Assembly: GCF_900156575.1 (NCBI RefSeq)
Contig: NZ_FTNY01000001.1
Coordinates: forward strand, 620,001-684,000
Length of the DNA: 64,000 nucleotides
Source of the DNA: Chryseobacterium shigense
Lineage (GTDB): Bacteria; Bacteroidota; Bacteroidia; Flavobacteriales; Weeksellaceae
Direction: 5' to 3'
How positions within the stretch are numbered: the stretch's first letter is position 1; each line of letters opens with the position of its first letter. The notes below the pieces were generated by a model that saw only the letters and a list, made by a program, of their open reading frames with translations, had not been told where the DNA came from and searched no databases. The position numbers were made by a program, and so were the translations under genes. Shown here piece after piece: positions 8,498 through 16,857 of the stretch.

Positions 8498-8926
8498 TTA
8501 CAATTGATTTTCAGAAAGATTTTTAACAATGCCCAAGGCTGTCGGGAATTTCTCTTTAAAAAACTCTTTAAATTCTTCAGGGGTCTGAATTTCTATTTTT
8601 AAAATTGTCCCCGTTTCCGTTTCTTCTAAAATATAGGCTTCTGTAGCTTCGCCCCAGTCCTGCTCTGTTTCCACACCATTATAAATCTCTCCAAGATGCA
8701 GGAATTTCATTTCTTCATGGGCTTTATTCTTTTCTACACGACTGTACATTCCGTTATTATTGGGATCAAAAAACTTCATCGTACTTCCCTCTTCAAAAGT
8801 CCCCTGATAAAAGGAACCTTCTGTAAATGCAGTGGTCCACTGTCTATAGGTCATATCGCTCCAAAGGACTTCCCAAACTTTTTCCGGCGCTGCATCGATT
8901 TGGATCTCAAAAAATATTTTTTGCAT
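8498..8926 (-). CDS. SRPBCC (AHSA1-like) domain protein
   Basis: A 142-residue paralogue of the next gene downstream: EIQIDAAPEKVWEVLWSDMTYRQW at the start, the GTFEEGSTMKFFDPNNNGMYSRV hairpin in the middle and the C-terminal helix EFFKEKFPTALGIVKNLSE. The role is presumably ligand binding, as for other SRPBCC proteins. A heptamer array begins 15 bases upstream of the ATG (8941-8989), in the place where a promoter would be expected. Confidence 0.88.
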   Translation of the reverse strand: MQKIFFEIQIDAAPEKVWEVLWSDMTYRQWTTAFTEGSFYQGTFEEGSTMKFFDPNNNGMYSRVEKNKAHEEMKFLHLGEIYNGVETEQDWGEATEAYILEETETGTILKIEIQTPEEFKEFFKEKFPTALGIVKNLSENQL

Positions 8927-8940
8927 TGTTTTTTTTATTT

Positions 8941-9100
8941 AGATGTTTGATTTTAGATAAAAGATGATAGATGATAGACTAATAGATAGATGTGAAAAGT
9001 ACCACTAATAATTATTTTCACTCATAACCCATAACCCATAACCCATAACTAATAACTCATAACTCATAACTCATAACTCATAATTTATAACTTATAATAT
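8941..9100. repeat. Two adjacent heptanucleotide tandem arrays
   Basis: 8941-8989 reads as seven 7-bp units of AGATNNN type (AGATGTT TGATTTT AGATAAA AGATGAT AGATGAT and so on). 9024-9100 is eleven 7-bp units of ATAACYC type (ATAACCC three times, then ATAACTA, ATAACTC four times, then three degenerate units). The same two motifs occur in the same order at 58043-58152. The rest of 8927-9254 holds no gene, only the terminator at 9211. Confidence 0.8.
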
Positions 9101-9210
9101 CTAATTCACCTTTTAATTTGGATTGTAACCTTTTCTGGAGGTCATCAGCCAATCTTTTCCCTAAGCTCCATCAAACAGCAAGCCGAAAACTGAAACATAA
9201 AAAAGAAAAA

Positions 9211-9247
9211 GGGCTGAAAGCTGAATTTATTCTTCCCCTTTCAGCCC
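9211..9247 (-). terminator. Terminator of the double-domain PhnB-like gene
   Basis: GGGCTGAAAG (9211-9220) pairs perfectly with CTTTCAGCCC (9238-9247). The A-rich run on the left gives a minus-strand tail TTTTTCTTTTTT. It lies just past the stop at 9255. Confidence 0.8.
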
Positions 9248-9254
9248 ATTGACC

Positions 9255-10121
9255 TTAAGAATTATAAGCTTCTTCCAGATCCTCTATTACTATTTTCTGC
9301 ATTTTCATCATTGCCTGGACTACTTTCTGAGCCCTTGACTGATCTGAATCGTTCATTAACTGGATCAGCCTTTTGGGAACAATCTGCCAGCTCAGTCCAT
9401 ATCTGTCTTTTAGCCAGCCACACATGCTTTCTCTTCCGCCACCTGAAATAAGGGTATTCCAAAAGTGATCGGTCTGTCGCTGATCATCGGTCATCACCAC
9501 AATAGAAACGCCTTCATTAAAATCGAATGGATGATCATAGGAGTTATCCATACAGAAAAAGCTATAGCCGTCAATGATAAAATGACCGTGCTGTATATTT
9601 TCAGCAGGCTCTGATAGGGGCTGTTCTCCTGCGCCATCTCCATATTTAAGAATGTTTCCGATGCTTGAATTGGGAAAAGTTTGGGTATAAAACTCCATGG
9701 CTTCCATTGCTTTTCCATTGTTCTGATGGATAAACATCAAGGTAGGAATGATTTTCTGCGATTCCGGCTTTTCTCCCAGAAACAACTGCCAGTTAACGCC
9801 GTATTTGTCCTGTACCCAACCATACTTTTTACTCCAGAAATAGGAATCCAGAGCCATGAGGGCTGTTCCCCCATCGATCAGTTGATCCCAATATTTCTGC
9901 ACCTCATCTTCTGTTTCACAGATCACCATCAGGGAAACCGATGCGTTCTTTTTAAAATGAGGACCTCCGTTCAGCAACATCAGTTTTTGTCCGAACAGTT
10001 CAATATTCATGACTACAGGAGTATCTGTCGTGATTTTTCCGTTAAACACCTGACTATAAAATTCTGCGGCCTCTTTAGATTCTTCATCAAACCAGAGACA
10101 TGGGAAAATATCGTTATTCAT
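9255..10121 (-). CDS. Two-domain VOC / PhnB-like protein
   Basis: A 288-residue protein built from two 3-demethylubiquinone-9 3-methyltransferase-like (PhnB) VOC domains: residues 1-118 (FPCLWFDEESKEAAEFY ... DKYGVNWQLFLG) and about 124-255 (IPTLMFIHQNNGKAMEAMEFY ... DRYGLSWQIVP), then a C-terminal helix (KVVQAMMKMQKIVIEDLEEAY). In this family the double domain makes one pseudo-dimeric barrel. The name of the Pfam family comes from an old misannotation; real substrates are unknown. It is the largest of the VOC proteins in the cluster and has its own terminator. Confidence 0.88.
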   Translation of the reverse strand: MNNDIFPCLWFDEESKEAAEFYSQVFNGKITTDTPVVMNIELFGQKLMLLNGGPHFKKNASVSLMVICETEDEVQKYWDQLIDGGTALMALDSYFWSKKYGWVQDKYGVNWQLFLGEKPESQKIIPTLMFIHQNNGKAMEAMEFYTQTFPNSSIGNILKYGDGAGEQPLSEPAENIQHGHFIIDGYSFFCMDNSYDHPFDFNEGVSIVVMTDDQRQTDHFWNTLISGGGRESMCGWLKDRYGLSWQIVPKRLIQLMNDSDQSRAQKVVQAMMKMQKIVIEDLEEAYNS

Positions 10122-10211
10122 ACAATTAAATTTGGGGGTTGAAATATATCGTTTTATGCATACTGCAGGCCAATGAAATCCGCAGTAACAAAAAGTATCG
10201 GGTCATTAAAA

Positions 10212-10415
10212 TTATGAGTTTTTGAACGAAACGTGATGTTCCTTCATATGACTTTTCAGTTTTTCCATGGCATTCTTCCCGAAACCATGAAGCTGCATGA
10301 TCTCTTGTTCGGAATAGTCCGACAGTTTCTCAAGAGAATCTATTTTTTCTTTTTCCAACGACCTTCTCGCCGGTAGTGCAATAATGCCATAGAGGAAATC
10401 ATTGCTATTCACCAT
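10212..10415 (-). CDS. Helix-hairpin-helix protein related to the RNA polymerase alpha C-terminal domain
   Basis: A small protein of 67 residues if started at the ATG at 10415 (MVNSNDFLYGI); an in-frame ATG at 10469 would add 18 residues with no match to the fold. The body, LPARRSLEKEKIDSLEKLSD followed by LHGFGKNAMEKLKSHM, matches small stand-alone HhH proteins resembling the alpha-CTD, which use the LHGFG hairpin to bind DNA or protein. The target is unknown. It lies 71 bases downstream of an SRPBCC gene on the same strand, probably in one transcript. Confidence 0.72.
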   Translation of the reverse strand: MVNSNDFLYGIIALPARRSLEKEKIDSLEKLSDYSEQEIMQLHGFGKNAMEKLKSHMKEHHVSFKNS

Positions 10416-10486
10416 ATGAACAGCACCAATGGAGCTTAAACACTTTGCCATTATTAAGAGATTGATCATGGCTTCCGATGGGTATT

Positions 10487-10900
10487 TTAGTGATTTTCAA
10501 CGTACTTGTGAAAATTATTGAGAATAGCATACCAGCCTTCTCTCTGCATTTCCACAGAATTTTGTTTTTCGGGATCGAAAATCTCGGTCACTTTTGTAGT
10601 ATGATCATCGATCTTGTCAAAGATAATTTCTACTTTACGTCCGTCTTCCAAATGATATTTAATATGGGCATTGGGAATAATTTCATCATAAATTGCTTCA
10701 AAATCAAAACCGAAACTTTTATCTTTTGCTTCCATTCTGACTTTTAATTTCCCTCCTACTCTCAAATCATTTTCGGCACTGGGACATTCCCAGGTTTCAT
10801 GCGCAAAATTCCATTTCGTAATATGTTTCGGGTCATTAAAATAATTCCAAACCTTTTCTACAGGGGATAAAATTGTAATATCTATCTTAATAGGATCCAT
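10487..10900 (-). CDS. SRPBCC domain protein
   Basis: A 137-residue START-like protein and the third of its kind in 3 kb. Signature elements are ITILSPVEKVWNYFNDPKHITKW at the N-terminus, the GGKLKVRMEAKDKSFGFDF strands, and a C-terminal helix (EMQREGWYAILNNFHKYVEN). Ligand unknown. A likely operon partner, the HhH gene, follows downstream. Confidence 0.88.
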   Translation of the reverse strand: MDPIKIDITILSPVEKVWNYFNDPKHITKWNFAHETWECPSAENDLRVGGKLKVRMEAKDKSFGFDFEAIYDEIIPNAHIKYHLEDGRKVEIIFDKIDDHTTKVTEIFDPEKQNSVEMQREGWYAILNNFHKYVENH

Positions 10901-10975
10901 AATTCTGCTTTTTAATGTTGAAGTAAAAAGGCAGTCCGGGTTTGAACTGCCCTTATAATTGAGTTAAATATAAGA

Positions 10976-11407
10976 TTATTTTGTGTATTCTTCATTATAG
11001 TTCACCATCCAATGAACGCCATATTTATCCTGAAAGCTTCCGAAATAGTCTCCCCAAAACTGATCTTCAATGGGCATTTCCACATTTCCGCCTTCCGAAA
11101 GCCCTTTGAAAAGACGGTCTGCTTCATCTCGGGATTCAGGGAAAATGGAAACATAATTATTATTTCCTACATTCAGGGTCTGTCCGAAACTTGGAACAAT
11201 ATCGGAAGCCATCAAAAGGTCATTGCCGATCGGGAGTGCAACGTGCATTACTCTGTTTTTTTCTTCCTCAGATAAATTTTCAGTTCCGGGAGCGTTACCC
11301 ATTTTATGAATTTCACCAAGAAATTCTCCTCCGAAAACAGATTTGTAAAAGGTGAAAGCTTCTTCTGCTTTCCCGTCAAAATTGAGGTATGGATTTAGTT
11401 TAGCCAT
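10976..11407 (-). CDS. VOC / PhnB-like single-domain protein
   Basis: A 143-residue PhnB-type VOC protein: MAKLNPYLNFDGKAEEAFTF at the start, then SVFGGEFLGEIHKMG, and the closing motif FGSFQDKYGVHWMVNY. These proteins form paired beta-alpha-beta-beta-beta modules; most lack a known reaction. It closely resembles widespread Bacteroidetes members found near SRPBCC and DinB genes, as here. Confidence 0.9.
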   Translation of the reverse strand: MAKLNPYLNFDGKAEEAFTFYKSVFGGEFLGEIHKMGNAPGTENLSEEEKNRVMHVALPIGNDLLMASDIVPSFGQTLNVGNNNYVSIFPESRDEADRLFKGLSEGGNVEMPIEDQFWGDYFGSFQDKYGVHWMVNYNEEYTK

Positions 11408-11500
11408 GATTTTTGATTTTTTAAATTACTATTAATGATTTTTATATTGTTGTTTTTAAATGCTAACATAAAAGTATTTACAGCTCTGCTGTTTTAAGAG

Positions 11501-11527
11501 CGCAAGGGCGTTTCACTCAGCAGAGGA
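11501..11527. repeat. Second copy of the CGCAAGGGCGTT dispersed repeat
   Basis: CGCAAGGGCGTTTCACTCAG plus CAGAGGA, nearly identical to 3402-3430. Here an 8-bp inverted repeat (CTCTGCTG at about 11484, CAGCAGAG at 11518) brackets the copy. No gene was seen in 11408-11650. Confidence 0.5.
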
Positions 11528-11650
11528 TACATTTTTTTAATGAAATGATTAAGATTTAATCAAGCTGTTTTTAGAATATCAAAAAGAGATTAATTAAACT
11601 CAAAGGTTAAAATGATTCATCTTCACTCAACTTACAATCTTCACATCATC

Positions 11651-12427
11651 TTAATGGTTTAAAAATTTTACCACTTCACTGACGGTCAGGTTGATCATAT
11701 TGGAATCTGTATTTCCTTCAAAATCAGCCATCATGTAGGAACCGTGGGTTGCTGGCAGAATCATCAGCTGAGAATCCGGAATAAGTCTCCACATTTCTAC
11801 GATATGTTCCGGTTTCATAACGTCTTTGTCTCCGCCGATCAGCAATGCAGGAACATCTATAGAGCTCAGAACCTCATCATCCCAATCTTTAAAAGTCTGC
11901 ATTCTCTTACGGTCTTTATCGAAAAGATTTTCAAGTTTTGAAAAGTCCGGATTTAGATTTAGAAAATTAATTTTAAGAGGTTCCGGCATGGATTCCAGTG
12001 TGGCTTCTGCCATACTTTCAAAAAAGCCGTCCATCATTCCGTTTCTTTTATAAAATGCAGAAGCGATGATTAATTTTTCAGTTATTTCGGGATAAAGACG
12101 GGCCACCTGCATGACTGTATTTCCGCCGTTGCTGAATCCCCAGAAAAAAGCTTTTCCGATATGAAGTGCTTTTAAAAGGGCTGCAATATCATGGGCATCC
12201 TGTTCAAAAGTTTCAGGAATATCGCGGTGATCAGTCATTCCATGGTTCTGAAGATCAATTCCTATCAATTGAAATTGTCCTTCCAGCCTGGAAATTATTT
12301 CTTTAAAATCAAACAGCATCGAGGAGCCGCCGCCATGAATCAGTACGAGAGGTTTTCCCGAACCATACACTTCGTAATACATCCGGATTCCATTCACTTG
12401 TTGGTAGCCTTTTTCTTTCGGTTCCAT
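11651..12427 (-). CDS. Alpha/beta hydrolase
   Basis: A 258-residue hydrolase of the alpha/beta fold. The oxyanion-hole motif HGGGSS comes near residue 33, the nucleophile elbow is GFSNGG (Ser about 99), the acid lies in LIGGDKDVMKPEH and the histidine in PATHGSYM. The reaction could be ester, lactone or epoxide hydrolysis; sequence does not say which. The start codon is one base past the stop of the upstream DinB gene (12429), so the two are translationally close and surely one operon. Confidence 0.9.
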   Translation of the reverse strand: MEPKEKGYQQVNGIRMYYEVYGSGKPLVLIHGGGSSMLFDFKEIISRLEGQFQLIGIDLQNHGMTDHRDIPETFEQDAHDIAALLKALHIGKAFFWGFSNGGNTVMQVARLYPEITEKLIIASAFYKRNGMMDGFFESMAEATLESMPEPLKINFLNLNPDFSKLENLFDKDRKRMQTFKDWDDEVLSSIDVPALLIGGDKDVMKPEHIVEMWRLIPDSQLMILPATHGSYMMADFEGNTDSNMINLTVSEVVKFLNH

Positions 12428-12428
12428 A

Positions 12429-12953
12429 TTAATATTTCAGATTTTCATCCATGTCGTATTTCATTCCCGGATAGCCAAGAATCCTTCTCATCAGGCCTAT
12501 CTGTCCGCATAGATAATCTTCACGGCCAATAGACATTCCGGTAAAATTGAGTTTGGTTTCGCGAACAAAAGGAATATTCATTCCAATTTCAAACATCTCA
12601 TCCAGCTCTTCATCCGTGACTTCCATCAATTTCTGAAATACTTTTGCAGAAATATCATGAAAATTTTTCTTCAGTTCATCCAAATCAGGATACTTGTAGT
12701 TTTCGTCCAGAGCTTTTCCCTGAAAGAAAAGATCGCTGTACGGATCTTCATCTCTAAGGCCTAAAACCCATCCCAAACTGTAGCGCATATTGACAAAATT
12801 TCCTGCCATCCAAACGATATGATTGGTTTTTCCTTCAATTCTTTTCACTGCATCTTCTTCGGAGATTCCATCCAGGACATTAAGAAAACTTTGGGTATGC
12901 ATTCTGTATGCCGGAAGTATGATTTCCAGTTTTTTTGATTTTGGAGTGTCCAT
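12429..12953 (-). CDS. DinB-fold protein lacking the usual metal-binding histidines
   Basis: A 174-residue four-helix DinB/YfiT-type protein, first gene of an operon with the alpha/beta hydrolase. The fold is recognisable from NHIVWMAGNFVNMRYSLG and the C-terminal GQIGLMRRILGYPG. DinB-fold thiol transferases normally bind zinc or nickel through three histidines (one in helix 2, two in HExYHxGQ). Here the second site reads REDYLCGQ and the first GNFVNMR, so the triad is lost, unlike the neighbouring paralogue at 13062. It may be non-catalytic or use other ligands. Confidence 0.82.
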   Translation of the reverse strand: MDTPKSKKLEIILPAYRMHTQSFLNVLDGISEEDAVKRIEGKTNHIVWMAGNFVNMRYSLGWVLGLRDEDPYSDLFFQGKALDENYKYPDLDELKKNFHDISAKVFQKLMEVTDEELDEMFEIGMNIPFVRETKLNFTGMSIGREDYLCGQIGLMRRILGYPGMKYDMDENLKY

Positions 12954-13061
12954 TTTTTTAAGTTTTTAGTTGTTTTAAAAATGATATCTTTCTAAGGAAT
13001 ATGAAGTCTGCTTCTTTGGCTAAAAAGTCCTATCTGAATAGTCTGCCAGATATTTTTACAC

Positions 13062-13523
13062 CTATTTTACAGCACCGGGTTTTCCGAGAATTCTTCTGAG
13101 ATAGCCTAATTGTCCGCTGTGGTAATTTTCATGAAAGGATAAAATGGCAATATCATTGATTGTTTCCGGATTAAAACGTTCAATGCTGATGAGCTTTGCT
13201 TCTAATTGATCCTGAGATTGCTGAAGATAAGACTTCAGTTCTTCAAAAGTGATCAGTTCCTCTTTTCTTTCAATGGGAACAGCTCCTCTGTTGTAGCATG
13301 AAAATTTCGCATTGTCCCATACAGATTCTTCTCCCAGAACATTTAAGAATGCATTTCTGATATAAATAAGATGTCCTAAGATCCAGTTCATGCAGTTGGC
13401 TTCTCCATTCGGAAAGATCATAGATTCTTCATGGGCAATGCTGTCGATATTCATTGAAATCACTTTGAAGTTACTGAATACCTGAATTTTTACGATTTCT
13501 ATAGCATTGGATTGTGTTTCCAT
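13062..13523 (-). CDS. DinB family protein
   Basis: A 153-residue DinB/YfiT-type four-helix protein. Metal ligands typical of the family are visible: His in MNWILGHLIYIRNAFL and the pair in FHENYHSGQLGYLRR. Members act as metal-dependent thiol S-transferases (bacillithiol or similar cofactors) or are induced by stress; the substrate here is unknown. A 108-base gap separates it from the other DinB gene downstream. The 13524-13750 stretch upstream shows no gene. Confidence 0.88.
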   Translation of the reverse strand: METQSNAIEIVKIQVFSNFKVISMNIDSIAHEESMIFPNGEANCMNWILGHLIYIRNAFLNVLGEESVWDNAKFSCYNRGAVPIERKEELITFEELKSYLQQSQDQLEAKLISIERFNPETINDIAILSFHENYHSGQLGYLRRILGKPGAVK

Positions 13524-13750
13524 ACCTTTATATTTTTATTTTAATTTCCTATGATTCAAGTGGATTGATTGAACCGGAGAATGTAGCCAATCTTCAATTT
13601 TTCCCACAGGATATCCGGATAGCCACAGATGGTTTGTTGTGACTTTCCAAAATGGCCGGGGGTTTATATGATGATTTTGTCTTTCCGGAGTAGATTAATA
13701 GAAAATATTAACCGATTCTCATTGTTTATCAGGCTGAATGGTATTTAAAA

Positions 13751-14161
13751 TTACTCTGCGGGCATTTGAGAACGATCTGCAAACATCACATTCCAGCCAT
13801 GTCCGTTAATGTCCCAAAAAGAATTATGATACATCCATCCGTAATCCTGAGGTTCCTCATGCTGGGTAGCTCCATTTTCCAGAGCGGTATTCACTACCTG
13901 GTCAACTTCTGCCCGGCTGTCAAGACTGATGGCAACAAGAACCTGTGTAGTATCGCCTTTTGGAACAGGTCTTTCGGAAAAAGTCTGAAAAGATTCCTCG
14001 GTCAGAAACATAACGTAGATCTGATCTTCTTTCATGACAACACAAACCGATTTTTCATTCGACATCTGCTCATTGATCGAAAAACCAAGTTGGGTCCAAA
14101 ATTCTTTTGTTTTCTGTACGTCTTTTACGGGAAGGTTGACGTAGATCTGATTGATTTTCAT
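13751..14161 (-). CDS. VOC family protein (glyoxalase / bleomycin-resistance type)
   Basis: A 136-residue VOC protein started at MKINQIYVNLPVKDVQ (ATG at 14161), the usual family N-terminus; an upstream ATG (14194) would add 11 unrelated residues. Features are FWTQLGFSINEQMSNEKSV in the first module and PQDYGWMYHNSFWDINGHGW in the second. This subtype is often labelled glyoxalase or lactoylglutathione lyase, but the metal ligands and substrate are not certain. It is next to the Crp-type regulator on the same strand. Confidence 0.87.
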   Translation of the reverse strand: MKINQIYVNLPVKDVQKTKEFWTQLGFSINEQMSNEKSVCVVMKEDQIYVMFLTEESFQTFSERPVPKGDTTQVLVAISLDSRAEVDQVVNTALENGATQHEEPQDYGWMYHNSFWDINGHGWNVMFADRSQMPAE

Positions 14162-14238
14162 ATAATAATTATTTGATGTTAAACTTTTAACCAAAATTAC
14201 CCAGCCTCCATGAAAATCAACTTGCCATAGGACAAGAT

Positions 14239-14829
14239 TTAATTTTTCTTTGGATGGGAAACTATTTCTTTGCGAATACGGCTCAAAGAGGTATCGGTAA
14301 CGCCCAGATAAGAAGCGATCTGCTTGAGCGGTGCAAACTGTACTACCTGTGATTTTTGCTCTAAAAGATTAAGGTATCTCCTGGTTGCAGAAAGGGTAAA
14401 CATTTCTACCGAACGTTGTTTATAGGCAAAAAGCTCTTTTGACATCCATGATCTGCCCCATTCTCTGAGATTGGGAATTTTATGGAACAGCTCCTGAAAT
14501 GTTTCAAAGTCAAACCTCCAGCATTCACAGTCGGTAATGCATACGATATTTTCCTGGGAAGGGATTCTCTGGAAAAGGGATAAAACTTCAATAATGATTT
14601 CGTTATCTGCAAAAAAATGCGTGGTCACTTCATTTCCGCTAAAATCGTTGACATAAGAACGGGCGAGGCCTTTTTCCAGAATATAATATTCATTGGCCGT
14701 TTTTCCTTCTTCAAGAATGATATCTCCTTTTTGAAATGAGACTTTTTCGTGGGCCTGAAATATTTCTTCAAGCTCTTCCTGCATAAAAAACGGGAAATCA
14801 TAACAGATTTCCAAGGCTTTATTCGTCAT
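14239..14829 (-). CDS. Crp/Fnr family transcriptional regulator
   Basis: A 196-residue regulator. Residues of about 10-115 form a cyclic-nucleotide-binding beta-roll (FQKGDIILEEGKTANEYYILEKGLARSYV); the C-terminus has a winged HTH with the recognition region LKQIASYLGVTDTSLSRIRKE. The cAMP-contacting Arg/Ser pattern is not evident, so the effector is uncertain. It lies 77 bases upstream of the VOC gene, which may be its target or share its transcript. The family in Bacteroidetes commonly regulates redox or stress functions. Confidence 0.9.
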   Translation of the reverse strand: MTNKALEICYDFPFFMQEELEEIFQAHEKVSFQKGDIILEEGKTANEYYILEKGLARSYVNDFSGNEVTTHFFADNEIIIEVLSLFQRIPSQENIVCITDCECWRFDFETFQELFHKIPNLREWGRSWMSKELFAYKQRSVEMFTLSATRRYLNLLEQKSQVVQFAPLKQIASYLGVTDTSLSRIRKEIVSHPKKN

Positions 14830-15087
14830 TGAATCAGTGTTTTTAAGATTTTAAAAATATGATTTTTAATTGAATCACAAATAAAAAAAATTAAACAAAT
14901 TGACGGAATACACAAAGAAAGCCGCATTTAACTATATTGTTAACAGCTGTTTTTATTATTTCTAAACAATTAAACATATTTTTATCCAGCCCATCAAAGG
15001 ATGGAGGCGATCGACCATTCAACAGGAATTATCATAAGAGCCATGATTGATGTAACGGGTAAGATATTGAGCCGTTATCTTTCTATA

Positions 15088-16299
15088 TCAGAATAAAGAA
15101 AGTTGAATGGATTTTGGTTTTTTGGGTGGTTCTGCATCTACGAATACCGTTTTTCCTCCGAAGCGCCATGAATTCTGTCTTTCCTCTTCAATGACCTGCT
15201 GGATATCGAAATCCGGGGTAAAATCTTTTTCGGTGGCTGCGACAATCTGATGGAGTTTATTTAAAGTATTCAGCTTATCTGAATTTCCCAGTTTTGATTT
15301 TTCGATTCCTTTTCTGAGAATACTGATGCTTTCATCATAGGTTTTGGTAGGAACCGGGAAAGGATGTCCGTCTTTTCCACCATGGGCAAAGGAAAATCGT
15401 GCAGGATCAGCAAATCTAGAGGGAGCTCCGTGGATCACTTCGCTTACCAACGCTAATGACTGCATGGTTCTTGGTCCTACTCCTTCCAGCATTAAAAGAT
15501 CTTCGAAATTCTGCGGCTGTTGTTCACGAGTGAGATATAAAAGGGCACCCAGACGTTTCAGATCAACGTCCGAAGCCTGAACATCGTGATGCGCAGGAAG
15601 AATCAACCTTGAAAAATCTTTCATCACATCAATGGAATCGGTATGTGAAATATCCAGAATTCCTTTTCTGTTGCCTGAAGCTTCTGCATCGGTAAGGTTA
15701 AGGATTTTTCCTCTTGAGACCCCATTGATCCCCGTGTGTGGTTCTTCTATAAATGATTTGATATTTCCGGAATGCCAGTGATACCGTCTGGCCGTCCCAT
15801 CCGATTCATGCATTCCCTGTTGTACCACGCTCCAGCTTCCGTTATCTGCTAAAATAAAATTATGCAGGTACAATTGATAACCGTCCTGAATAGCCGTATT
15901 ATCTACTTTTGCGGAAAGTTTGCTGGCTCTCACCAGTTCATGACCATTCAGCCCTGTTTTATCAGCAATCTGAAGAAGTTCTGATGGTGTTTCTCGGGAG
16001 AATTTACCTTTTCCTCCGCAGATGTAAAGGCCGAGTGATTGAGAATTAGGATTAATGGAACGTTTCAAAGCTCCCATTACGGAAGTAGTGATCCCGGATG
16101 AATGCCAATCCATTCCCATGACGGCTCCAAAACTCTGAAACCAGAAAGGATCTGCCAATCTCCTCAATACTTCATCTTTACCATAATCCATTAAGATTAC
16201 TTCAATAATGGAAAGTCCAAGCGCGGACATACGCTCATACAGCCAGGGCGGTACTTTTCCATAGTGTAAGGGCATATCTGCTATTCCTGAACGTTTCAT
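15088..16299 (-). CDS. DUF763 domain protein
   Basis: A 403-residue protein matching the DUF763 family along its length: MKRSGIADMPLHYGKVPPWL at the N-terminus, DPFWFQSFGAVMGMDWHSSG, ARRYHWHS, and GGKDGHPFPVP. A helix-hairpin-helix element (LMLEGVGPRTMQSLALVSE, about residue 270) suggests DNA binding. The family is found in thermophiles and scattered bacteria; no function is established. The gene is monocistronic. The weakly supported 31-codon plus-strand frame 15001-15096 overlaps its 3' end. Confidence 0.92.
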   Translation of the reverse strand: MKRSGIADMPLHYGKVPPWLYERMSALGLSIIEVILMDYGKDEVLRRLADPFWFQSFGAVMGMDWHSSGITTSVMGALKRSINPNSQSLGLYICGGKGKFSRETPSELLQIADKTGLNGHELVRASKLSAKVDNTAIQDGYQLYLHNFILADNGSWSVVQQGMHESDGTARRYHWHSGNIKSFIEEPHTGINGVSRGKILNLTDAEASGNRKGILDISHTDSIDVMKDFSRLILPAHHDVQASDVDLKRLGALLYLTREQQPQNFEDLLMLEGVGPRTMQSLALVSEVIHGAPSRFADPARFSFAHGGKDGHPFPVPTKTYDESISILRKGIEKSKLGNSDKLNTLNKLHQIVAATEKDFTPDFDIQQVIEEERQNSWRFGGKTVFVDAEPPKKPKSIQLSLF

Positions 16300-16400
16300 C
16301 GGGTAAAGGTAGTTTTATCTGGTGAATTTTTTGATGATCTGAATCATCTGTCTGCGCTCCATTTTGTAATTAAGCTTTTATCATTTTTTGTGAACAGACT

Positions 16401-16808
16401 CTAGTGATCCCCTGAATAAAATTGAAGGCCTTTATGTTTCTCATCATCAAATTCTTCGTTGAATATGATTTTATTTCCAAATGGATCGTCTACGGTAAAA
16501 GATACTGCTCCATAGAAGGCTTTTTCAAGTCCGGGGCGGTTGTATTTGTATTTTTTATCAATGAGCTCCTTGTGATAGGCCGCTATCCCTTGTCCCCAGA
16601 TAAATACTCTGCTTCCGGGAGAACCGTCCCCGTGATGTTCACTTAAATGAAGAATGATATTTTCCTTTTTCACTTCCATATAAACAGGGGTATTCTCATC
16701 AAAATGATGCTCCCATACGACTTCAAAACCCAGCCAATCAATATAAAATTCGATGGCTTTTTTATAATCAAAAATTCTGAGAACCGGAATGATCTTTTCT
16801 GCTTTCAT
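16401..16808 (-). CDS. VOC family protein (glyoxalase superfamily)
   Basis: A 135-residue VOC protein: IIPVLRIFDYKKAIEFYIDWLGF in the first beta-alpha-beta module, NIILHLSEHHGDGSPG, and FTVDDPFGNKIIFNEE at the close. It resembles the bleomycin-resistance-like glyoxalase superfamily members with a SEHHGDGSPG loop. Ligand unknown. It is followed on the other side by another VOC gene (16858), 49 bases upstream. Confidence 0.88.
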   Translation of the reverse strand: MKAEKIIPVLRIFDYKKAIEFYIDWLGFEVVWEHHFDENTPVYMEVKKENIILHLSEHHGDGSPGSRVFIWGQGIAAYHKELIDKKYKYNRPGLEKAFYGAVSFTVDDPFGNKIIFNEEFDDEKHKGLQFYSGDH

Positions 16809-16857
16809 AGGACAATGATGTTGTAAAGAAACTCGTTTACTGCTTATCGCAAAATTA

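Noticed and set aside
15001..15096. 31-codon plus-strand frame beginning MEAIDHSTG
   Set aside because: It overlaps the DUF763 stop and has no promoter or terminator. Composition looks protein-like, but support is too weak to call.
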